Assembly: GCA_018824085.1 (NCBI GenBank)
Contig: JAHJHI010000023.1
Location: 1 to 64,000 of the forward strand
From: Gammaproteobacteria bacterium
Lineage (GTDB): Bacteria > Pseudomonadota > Gammaproteobacteria > Burkholderiales > Rhodocyclaceae
Length of the DNA stretch: 64,000 nucleotides
Reading direction: 5' to 3'
Shown: one piece after another, positions 58,007 through 64,000 of the stretch
Layout of the letters: every line of letters begins with the position of its first letter
Numbering within the stretch: the first letter of the stretch is position 1
Made by a program: the position numbers and the translations under genes
The notes under the pieces: generated by a model
Database searches by the model: none
Seen by the model: only the letters and a program-made list of their open reading frames with translations
Told to the model about the DNA's origin: nothing

Positions 58007-58435
58007 ATGATGACGATACATATCGAACGCCTGCGTCCCGGCGACGACCTGCGGCGCAGCTTGCAGCAGTTCGCCCGCGGTCGCGAGCTGGGTGCCGGCT
58101 TCATCCTGTCGGCGGTCGGCAGCCTCGGCCCGGCGATGCTGCGCTTTGCCGGGCGCGACATCCCGACCGTCATCGACGGCGACGTGGAACTGCTGGCGCT
58201 GTCGGGCACCATCAGCCGGCACGGCGTGCATCTGCACGCGTCGGTCGCGGACGCCGCCGGACAGGTGTGCGGAGGCCATCTGCTTGAGGGCAGCATCGTG
58301 CGCACGACGATGGAACTGGTGCTGGGCATCGCCGGCGGATGGGAGATCCGGCGCGAGACGGATCCGCTGACCGGCTATGCCGAAATGGTGGCGGAGTATC
58401 GGGACGCGCTGCTCGGCGCACGTGGCCCCGACTGA
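58007..58435 (+). CDS. PPC/DUF296-domain protein
   Basis: A 142-residue single-domain protein of the PPC (DUF296) family. LRPGDDLRRSLQQFARG, ILSAVGSLGPAMLRFAG, LLALSGTISRHGVHLHASVAD and GGHLLEGSIVRTTMELVL are typical; in plants the domain is fused to AT hooks, while bacterial forms are trimers of unknown role. His residues at GVHLHA and GGHL may bind a metal. It follows the NnrU gene by 13 bases and is likely in the same mRNA. Confidence 0.85.
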   Translation: MMTIHIERLRPGDDLRRSLQQFARGRELGAGFILSAVGSLGPAMLRFAGRDIPTVIDGDVELLALSGTISRHGVHLHASVADAAGQVCGGHLLEGSIVRTTMELVLGIAGGWEIRRETDPLTGYAEMVAEYRDALLGARGPD

Positions 58436-58539
58436 GCCCCGGAAGTTTATTTTCCGGAACCCGCCCAAAAATGAGGCGATTCGCTTGACTCAGCCTGTGG
58501 CGGGCCGATGCGGCCGCTATACATTTTTCGCTCACAGCT

Positions 58540-58560
58540 TTGTCCACAGATGCTGTGGAT
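58540..58560 (+). repeat. Direct repeat copy 1 with paired DnaA-box-like sites
   Basis: TTGTCCACAGATGCTGTGGAT, identical to the copy at 58700-58720. It has the dyad CCACAG-ATG-CTGTGG. The left half TTGTCCACA is a known DnaA-box variant; the right half with the next bases (TGTGGATGA, 58554-58562) is one base from a reversed TTATCCACA box. Confidence 0.75.
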
Positions 58561-58699
58561 GACTGACGCGAAAGCCGCGTGCCAAGCGGCGCGTGGTGCC
58601 ATCGACCCTGACGGTTCCTTTGCCGGATGGCTGCCCAAAAAACAGGCAACCCTATTGACATGGGCCTGCCGCCTTGCTGTCCGTCGAATGCGGCCCGCG

Positions 58700-58720
58700 T
58701 TGTCCACAGATGCTGTGGAT
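58700..58720 (+). repeat. Direct repeat copy 2 with a perfect DnaA box
   Basis: Exact copy of the 21-bp unit, 160 bases after the first. Here the right half continues as TGTGGATAA (58714-58722), the perfect reverse complement of the DnaA consensus TTATCCACA, while TTGTCCACA (58700-58708) forms the other half. Two inverted boxes are thus 5 bases apart. Confidence 0.75.
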
Positions 58721-58767
58721 AAGATTCCGGCCGCACCCCGTGTAAGCTCTCGCCATCTGAACGGCGG

Positions 58768-60429
58768 ATGGCTGACGTGGCGAAGGTGGTTCCGGATGGG
58801 TGGCGCGAGCTTGACGCGGACGGCGCGGCCGCGCGCGAACTGTCGACGCTCGCGCTGCTGGAGCGTGGCCTGCCGGCCGCCTACACCGTCTATCACGGGG
58901 TGCACTGGACGCGTCTGGACGAGGGCGGTTTCTCCCTCTACGGCGACATCGACTTCGTCGTCGTCAACGCCGCCGGCGACCTGCTCGCCATCGAACAGCG
59001 CAGCGGTTTCCTGAACGAGGGGCCGGACGGACTGACGTCCGGCCGCGCGGGCCGCAGCCGCAATGTCGCCGTCGGCATCGCGCGCTCGCGCCATGCGCTG
59101 CAGTCGCGGCTCGCGTCGCGTCTGGCAGCCGGGCCGGACGCGGCCGCACCGCGCGTCGAGTACCTGCTCTACTGCCCCGACTTCTTCGTGCGCCAGGCGC
59201 ATACCGCCGGCATCGAGCCGGAGCGCATCGTCGATGCCGCGCAGCGCGACAAGCTGGTGCCGCGCCTGCAGGCCATCCTTCCGCCGGGAGAGCACAGTGC
59301 GCGCGTGGCCGAAGTGCATCGCTTCCTGCGCGACGAGATCAAGCTCGACGCCGACGTCAGCGCGCGCATGGGCATGGCGCGCGAGCGCGTCACGCGCATC
59401 GCCGGCGGCCTCACGCAGTGGGCGCGCGCGCTCGACTTCTCGCCCTACCGGCTGCGCGTCGTCGGCACCGCCGGCTCCGGCAAGACGCAGCTCGCGCTGG
59501 CCGAATACCGCGCCGCGATCGACGCCGGCAAGCACCCGCTCTACGTCTGCTTCAACCGGCCGCTGGCCGACCACCTCGCGCACATCGCGCCGGACGGCGG
59601 CATGGCCTGCACCTTCCACCATCTGTGCGAACGCGTGCTCGCCGCCCACGGCGAGCGTCCCGACTACGCGCGGCCGGACGCCTTCGACGCGATGATCGCG
59701 CGTGCCGGCGAGCTCGACGTGCCGCCCGACCTGCGCTTCGACACCCTCATCGTCGACGAGGGGCAGGACTTCTCCGCCGAATGGGCGCGCCTGCTGTGGC
59801 GCCACGGCGACGATGCGGCGCGCCGCATCTGGCTCGAAGACCCGATGCAGAACCTCTACGCACGCGCGCCGATCGAGCTGCCCGGCTGGGTGACGATGCG
59901 CGCGCGCAGCAACTTCCGCAGTCCGCGCCCGGTCGTGCGCATGCTGCAGGCATTGCTTCCGGAGGCCGAACACATCGAGGCGGCATCGCCGTTTGACGCC
60001 GATGACGTCGTGCGCCTCGTCTACGACAACGCCCACCCGCTGACGCAGCGCGTGAAGGAGGCGATACGGCTGTGCTTCGCCGCCGGCTTCCGCACCGAGG
60101 ACGTCGCCATCATCAGCTGGCGCGGACGCGAACAGTCCGAACTGCTGCGCCATGACCGGCTCGGCGCGAACGCGCTGCGCAGCTTCACCGGCCAGTACGA
60201 CCTGCTCGGCCAGCCCGAGTATTCCGAAGGCGAAGTGCTCATCGAATCGGTGTATCGCTTCAAGGGGCAGTCGGCGCCGGCGGTGATACTGGCGGAGATC
60301 GACTTCGAACAGCTCGACGAGCGCGCGCTGCGCAAGATGTTCGTCGGCGCGACGCGCGCGATGATGAAGCTGGTGCTGGTACTGAGCGAACGCGCCGACG
60401 CGCGGCTGCGCGCACTGCTGGGCGACTGA
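58768..60429 (+). CDS. SF1 helicase with a NERD-like N-terminal domain
   Basis: A 553-residue protein. Residues 20-125 look like a NERD/nuclease-type domain: Glu24, Asp62 (GDIDFVVVN) and LLAIEQRSG, where the usual E-x-K is E-Q-R, so the nuclease may be altered or dead. The helicase has Walker A GTAGSGKT at 233-240, FNRPLADHLA, VDEGQDFSAEW, ARSNFRSPRPV, SVYRFKGQSAPAVIL and KMFVGATRAMMKLVLVLS. It is smaller than, and only distantly like, the NERD-helicase at 10.8-12.6 kb. Probably DNA repair or defence; unknown. DnaA-box-like repeats precede it. Confidence 0.82.
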   Translation: MADVAKVVPDGWRELDADGAAARELSTLALLERGLPAAYTVYHGVHWTRLDEGGFSLYGDIDFVVVNAAGDLLAIEQRSGFLNEGPDGLTSGRAGRSRNVAVGIARSRHALQSRLASRLAAGPDAAAPRVEYLLYCPDFFVRQAHTAGIEPERIVDAAQRDKLVPRLQAILPPGEHSARVAEVHRFLRDEIKLDADVSARMGMARERVTRIAGGLTQWARALDFSPYRLRVVGTAGSGKTQLALAEYRAAIDAGKHPLYVCFNRPLADHLAHIAPDGGMACTFHHLCERVLAAHGERPDYARPDAFDAMIARAGELDVPPDLRFDTLIVDEGQDFSAEWARLLWRHGDDAARRIWLEDPMQNLYARAPIELPGWVTMRARSNFRSPRPVVRMLQALLPEAEHIEAASPFDADDVVRLVYDNAHPLTQRVKEAIRLCFAAGFRTEDVAIISWRGREQSELLRHDRLGANALRSFTGQYDLLGQPEYSEGEVLIESVYRFKGQSAPAVILAEIDFEQLDERALRKMFVGATRAMMKLVLVLSERADARLRALLGD

Positions 60430-60549
60430 ATGCCGCAGTGCCCCGGCGAGTGGCCAGCCGGGCGGTATCATCGCGCGCCGGCCCGTGGCCGGGACATCAC
60501 GCGATCATGGACGCATGGCGCGCGCGTGGCGCCGAAGGAGACCCGCAGG

Positions 60550-62022
60550 ATGACGGCTCAGATCGATACCGGCTTGATGATCCAGGGCACCACGTCCGAC
60601 GCCGGCAAGAGCACGGTGGCGGCCGGACTGTGCCGCGTGCTGCATCGGCGCGGCGTGCGCGTGGCGCCGTTCAAGCCGCAGAACATGGCGCTCAACAGCG
60701 CGGTCACCGCAGACGGCGGCGAGATCGGGCGCGCCCAGGCGCTGCAGGCGCAGGCCGCCGGCCTGGCGCCGCACACCGACATGAATCCGGTGCTGCTCAA
60801 GCCGAACAGCGACACCGGCGCGCAGGTCATCATCCATGGTCGCGCGCTCGCGTCGATGGAGGCCGGTGCCTACCACGATTACAAGCGCACCGCGATGGAC
60901 GCCGTCATGCAGTCATGGCGGCGCCTGCAATCGGCCTATGACTTCGTCGTCGTCGAGGGCGCCGGCAGCCCGGCCGAGATCAATCTGCGCGAGCGCGACA
61001 TCGCGAACATGGGTTTCGCGCTGCCGGCACGCTGCCCGGTCGTCATCGTCGCCGACATCGACCGCGGCGGCGTGTTCGCCCATCTGGTCGGCACGCTGGC
61101 CTGCCTCAGCGATGACGAGCGTGCGCTGGTGCGCGGCTTCATCATCAACCGCTTCCGTGGTGACCGCGCGCTGCTGCGCGGCGGCGAGCAGTGGCTCGAA
61201 CAGCGCACCGGCCTGCCGGTGCTCGGCGTGCTGCCCATGCTCGGCGGCCTGCATCTGGACGCCGAGGACGCCATCCAGACGCAGCAGACGGCGCCGGCCG
61301 GCGAACACCTGCGCGTCGTCGTGCCGGTGTTTCCGCGCATCAGCAACCACACCGATTTCGACGCGCTGCGAGCCCATCCGCAGGTCGAACTCGTGTTCGT
61401 GCGGCCGGGCCGGCCGCTGCCGCCGTGCGACCTGCTCGTGCTGCCCGGCAGCAAGAGCGTGCAGGCCGACCTTGCGACCGTGCGCGCGCAGGGGTGGGAC
61501 GCGCAGATCGCGCGCCACGTGCGCTACGGCGGACGCGTGCTCGGCATCTGCGGCGGCATGCAGATGATGGGCCGCATGCTGCACGATCCGCACGGCCTGG
61601 AAGGCGTGCCGGGCAGCGTGCCGGGGCTCGGCCTGTTCGACTACGACACCGCGCTCGAACAGCAGAAGCAGCTGCGGCTGGTGTCCGCGCGGCTGCTGCC
61701 GGGCGGCGAGCCGGTCGCGGGTTATGAAATCCACATGGGCGTGAGCCGGGGGCCCGCGCTCGACCTGCCGGCGCTGGATATCGACGGCCGTCCGGACGGT
61801 GCGCGCTCGGCGGACGGTCAGCTCATGGCGACCTATGTTCACGGCGTGTTCGACGCACCGCAGGCGTGCGCCGCGCTGCTCGCCTGGGCCGGACTGCGCG
61901 CGCCGCAGGCGCTGGACCTGCACGCGCTGCGCGAACGCAGCATCGACCGCCTGGCCGACTGCCTTGAAACGGAACTGGACATCGGCGCGCTTTGCGGGAA
62001 AACTGCGCGCTCGCCGGAATGA
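60550..62022 (+). CDS. cobQ: Cobyric acid synthase CobQ/CbiP
   Basis: A 490-residue two-domain amidotransferase. The synthetase domain has the P-loop-like [35 protein letters not shown] and [23 protein letters not shown]. The class I glutaminase-like domain has [12 protein letters not shown], the nucleophile region [14 protein letters not shown] and [11 protein letters not shown] with YVHGVFD. It amidates four side chains of adenosylcobyrinic acid diamide in B12 synthesis. AGGA lies just before the ATG, so the start is acceptable but the ribosome site is close. A cobalamin riboswitch follows downstream. Confidence 0.95.
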   Translation: MTAQIDTGLMIQGTTSDAGKSTVAAGLCRVLHRRGVRVAPFKPQNMALNSAVTADGGEIGRAQALQAQAAGLAPHTDMNPVLLKPNSDTGAQVIIHGRALASMEAGAYHDYKRTAMDAVMQSWRRLQSAYDFVVVEGAGSPAEINLRERDIANMGFALPARCPVVIVADIDRGGVFAHLVGTLACLSDDERALVRGFIINRFRGDRALLRGGEQWLEQRTGLPVLGVLPMLGGLHLDAEDAIQTQQTAPAGEHLRVVVPVFPRISNHTDFDALRAHPQVELVFVRPGRPLPPCDLLVLPGSKSVQADLATVRAQGWDAQIARHVRYGGRVLGICGGMQMMGRMLHDPHGLEGVPGSVPGLGLFDYDTALEQQKQLRLVSARLLPGGEPVAGYEIHMGVSRGPALDLPALDIDGRPDGARSADGQLMATYVHGVFDAPQACAALLAWAGLRAPQALDLHALRERSIDRLADCLETELDIGALCGKTARSPE

Positions 62023-62104
62023 AGCCCTGCCGGACGACGGGTGACGCCGCGTCATCCCGTTCGTGCATGAGCGAAGCCCGGTGAACGGATGGCAACACAT
62101 CCGT

Positions 62105-62312
62105 GTTCATGGTGCCTGGCGCGTTCACCCGCGTCGGGTTAAACGGGAAGCAGGTGCGCAAGATGTTCTTGCAATGCCTGCGCTGCCCCCGCAACGGTAA
62201 GCGAGCACGACGTCCTTTTGCGCCACTGAGCGGCAACGCTTGGGAAGGCAGGTACGTCGCGGCACCGGGTTTTCACCCGATGCCGCAGCCGCGAGCCCGG
62301 ATACCGGCCCTG
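62105..62312 (+). ncRNA. Cobalamin (B12) riboswitch
   Basis: The aptamer reads in order: GGTGCC (62111-62116), GTTAAACGGGAAGCAGGTG, CTGCCCCCGCAACGGTAA (62192-62209 region), CACTG, GGGAAGGC, and the B12 box AGCCCGGATACCGGCC at 62294-62309. Order and spacing match the cobalamin aptamer. It lies on the same strand as, and about 140 bases before, a BtuB-like receptor gene, the usual target. It represses expression when adenosyl- or methylcobalamin is plentiful. Confidence 0.93.
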
Positions 62313-62409
62313 AACACACCAGCGGTCATGCCCGGGGTGCGGCATCACGACGCATGCAGTCCTGCCTGCCTGTGTTGAATCTCCCCCGGTCGTGACTCCA
62401 CGAAGATTG

Positions 62410-62433
62410 CCGTCGTTCGGGGACGAACGACGG
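62410..62433 (+). promoter_or_regulatory. Hairpin before the BtuB-like start, possible riboswitch expression platform
   Basis: CCGTCGTTC-GGGGAC-GAACGACGG is a perfect 9-bp stem with a 6-base loop. It ends 6 bases before AAGGGAG, the likely ribosome site, and has no T-run. It may hide or expose the ribosome site according to aptamer state, or be a stabilising leader hairpin. Confidence 0.45.
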
Positions 62434-62451
62434 TCAAGGGAGCATCTCGAC

Positions 62452-64000
62452 ATGAATCCGCGCAACCGCGCTGCCGCCCTCGTCGCCGGGGCCGGCCTCC
62501 AGTTTTTCCTGCATCCCGCATGGGCCGAAGACACGCTGCACGGCGTCGTCGTCAGCGCCACCCGCGTCGAACAGCGCCTCCAGGACACGCTGGCCGATGT
62601 CACCGTGATCGGCCGCGAACAGATCGAGTCCGCCGGGCAGTCCACGCTGTCCGACCTGCTGGCGCGCCAGCCCGGCATCCAGATGAACAGCAACGGCGGT
62701 CCGGGCACCTCGACCAACTACTACATCCGGGGCGCCGAATCGAACCAGAGCGTCGTGCTCATCGACGGCATGCGGGTCGGTTCCGCGTCGTCCGGCACCG
62801 CCGCGCTGCAGTACCTTCCGCTGTCGCAGATCGAGCGCATCGAAATCGTGCGCGGCCCGGCCTCGGCCGTATATGGCGCGGACGCGATCGGCGGCGTGAT
62901 CCAGATCTTCACGCGCAAGGGCGGCGACGGGCTGCACTTCGACGCGTTCGCGGGCGCCGGCAGTTTCGGCACCGTGGACAGCCGGGTCGGCCTGCGCGGC
63001 GGCAACGATCTGCTGAGTTTCTCGCTCGCCGGCGGCATCTATCGCACGCGCGGCTTCAATGCGACCAATCCGGCGCGCGGCAGCAACTACAACCCGGACC
63101 GTGACGGCTATCTGAACCGCAACGTCAGCGGCAACGTGCGACTGACGCCGGCCTCCGGCACCGAACTGGGCGTCTCGCTGCTGCACGGCGAAGGCCGCAG
63201 CGACTACGACGCCGGCGCGGGCTTTCCCGATACGCGCAACGACTTCAGCAACACCACCGCGTCGGCCTACCTGACGCAACAGTGGACCGACGCGTTTTCC
63301 ACCACGCTGCGCGTCGGCCGCTCGATCGACGACTTCACGAGCTTCAGCAGCAAGGCGCGGCCCGACGGTGACGACTTCCGTACGGAGCAGGACAGCTATG
63401 TGCTGGAGGCGCGGCTGCTCACGTCGGTCGGCACCGTTTTCGGCAGCGTCGAGAAGCTGACCCAGGACCTGCTGACGGCGAACAATGGCGGGCGGATCGC
63501 CGGCATCGACGAGCGGCGCGACATCGATTCGGCCCAGCTCGGCTGGTCCGGCGAATTCGGGCGCCTCGGCCTGCAGGCCAATGCGCGACACGACAGCTAC
63601 TCGGGCGGACGCAGCAAGGCCACCGGCAACGTGGCCGCCGGCTACCGCATCACGGACGCCTGGCGCGTGCGCGCCGGCTACGGCACGGCATTCCGCCTGC
63701 CGACCTTCAACGAACTCTACTTTCCCGGCTTCGGCAATCCGGACGTGCAGCCCGAGTCCTCGCGCAACCGCGAGATCGGACTGGTGTGGCAGGGCCGGGG
63801 CCGGCGCGCGTCGGTCACCGCCTATGACAACCGCGTGCAAAATCTCATCGCCGGCTTTCCGGTTGCCAACGCCGCCAGCGCGCGGCTGAAGGGCGCGACG
63901 TTCGAGGCGTCCGCCTACGTGTTCGGCCATACCGAAGTGCAGGCGAGCTACGACGTGCTCAGCGCCATCGACGAGGACACCGGCAACCGCCTGCGCCGGC
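62452..64000 (+). CDS. btuB: BtuB-like TonB-dependent vitamin B12 receptor, partial (3' end outside window)
   Basis: The first 516 residues are visible; the frame is still open at the window end. A signal peptide (about 1-23, ending PAWA) is followed by the TonB box GVVVSATRVEQ. The plug domain has LADVTVIGREQIESAGQSTL, NYYIRGAESNQSVVLIDGMRVG and IERIEIVRGPASAVYGADAIGG, all typical of BtuB; barrel strands follow, with YGTAFRLPTFNELYFPGFGNPDVQPESSRN broken by family gaps. AAGGGAG lies 10 bases before the ATG. The upstream cobalamin riboswitch makes vitamin B12 the likely substrate. Confidence 0.92.
   Translation, partial: MNPRNRAAALVAGAGLQFFLHPAWAEDTLHGVVVSATRVEQRLQDTLADVTVIGREQIESAGQSTLSDLLARQPGIQMNSNGGPGTSTNYYIRGAESNQSVVLIDGMRVGSASSGTAALQYLPLSQIERIEIVRGPASAVYGADAIGGVIQIFTRKGGDGLHFDAFAGAGSFGTVDSRVGLRGGNDLLSFSLAGGIYRTRGFNATNPARGSNYNPDRDGYLNRNVSGNVRLTPASGTELGVSLLHGEGRSDYDAGAGFPDTRNDFSNTTASAYLTQQWTDAFSTTLRVGRSIDDFTSFSSKARPDGDDFRTEQDSYVLEARLLTSVGTVFGSVEKLTQDLLTANNGGRIAGIDERRDIDSAQLGWSGEFGRLGLQANARHDSYSGGRSKATGNVAAGYRITDAWRVRAGYGTAFRLPTFNELYFPGFGNPDVQPESSRNREIGLVWQGRGRRASVTAYDNRVQNLIAGFPVANAASARLKGATFEASAYVFGHTEVQASYDVLSAIDEDTGNRLRR

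Larger units (their letters stand above)
58436..58767. other. 332-base gap with two copies of a DnaA-box-like repeat
   Basis: There is no convincing gene here. It holds the 21-bp direct repeats annotated separately, with AT-richer patches (around 58446-58470 and 58517-58530) unusual for this window. The helicase ATG lies 46 bases after the second copy. No rep gene or iterons beyond these two copies are seen. Confidence 0.6.
62023..62451. other. Gap holding the cobalamin riboswitch and leader of the BtuB-like gene
   Basis: This 429-base gap is mostly explained by the riboswitch annotated separately and its possible expression platform. The first 80 bases after cobQ contain no recognised terminator. 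Bases 62313-62400 show no feature I can name. Confidence 0.6.

Overview
The window reads as high-GC (close to 70% by eye) betaproteobacterial chromosome from an aerobic, facultatively autotrophic hydrogen oxidiser. Gene order and gene content resemble Cupriavidus/Rhodocyclales-type knallgas bacteria: a form IC (red-type) RubisCO operon with CbbR and CbbX sits next to a very large [NiFe]-hydrogenase locus. The species cannot be fixed from the sequence alone.

Layout. (1) 0.3-6.5 kb, plus strand: OsmC-like protein, acyl-CoA-dehydrogenase-like flavoprotein, rubredoxin-rubredoxin reductase fusion, Tat-exported NrtA/CmpA-like binding protein and Tat-exported formamidase/acetamidase. Close -24/-12 (sigma-54) promoter matches precede the first gene and the amidase gene, which suggests a nitrogen-scavenging unit. 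(2) 6.6-12.6 kb, plus: arylamine N-acetyltransferase, EamA transporter, AraC regulator, a HupT/HoxJ-type hydrogenase sensor kinase, and a NERD-helicase. (3) 12.7-23.9 kb, minus: the Calvin-cycle operon cbbL-S-X-Y-E-Z-F-P-T-'G'-A, read from a control region shared with the divergent cbbR (24.3-25.3 kb). The GAPDH-like gene has a disrupted active-site motif and there is no phosphoglycerate kinase gene. (4) 25.3-27.1 kb, minus: a class V aminotransferase and a GNAT acetyltransferase. (5) 27.4-53.2 kb, plus: hupSLEC, a lone HigA-like gene, hupDFGHIJK, hypABFCDE, an unknown gene, hypX, hupR/hoxA, hoxFUYHW, then hupU, a foreign-looking HEPN-like gene, and hupV. This is three hydrogenases in one block: an O2-tolerant membrane-bound enzyme (six-Cys proximal cluster), a soluble NAD-linked enzyme, and an H2 sensor. 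(6) 53.3-56.8 kb: mini MreB-like gene, nikR, a TonB-dependent receptor that may import nickel, and an entericidin-like lipoprotein with its terminator. (7) 56.9-60.4 kb: a membrane-anchored hypothetical protein, NnrU, a PPC/DUF296 protein, a repeat pair with DnaA-box-like sites, and a second NERD-like helicase. (8) 60.5 kb to the end: cobyric acid synthase, a cobalamin riboswitch, and a BtuB-like receptor that runs off the window.

How it fits together. H2 oxidised by HupSLC feeds electrons to quinone, and HoxFUYH makes NADH, both of which power CO2 fixation by the cbb operon. The Hyp proteins and HypX build the NiFe(CN)2CO site, with HypX able to supply CO aerobically. HupUV, HupT and HupR form the H2-sensing circuit. 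HupR keeps the GAFTGA loop, and the hupS promoter has a sigma-54-like -24/-12 element with an upstream TTGAC-N4-GTCAA dyad. HupE, NikR and the TonB receptor plausibly handle nickel supply.

Most unusual points: the degenerate GAPDH in the cbb operon; the hupU/hupV pair split by a HEPN-like gene; a lone antitoxin-type regulator in the hup operon; HypF reduced to its carbamoyltransferase half; hupT displaced about 17 kb from its circuit; the putative sigma-54 organonitrogen unit; and the paired DnaA-box repeats.
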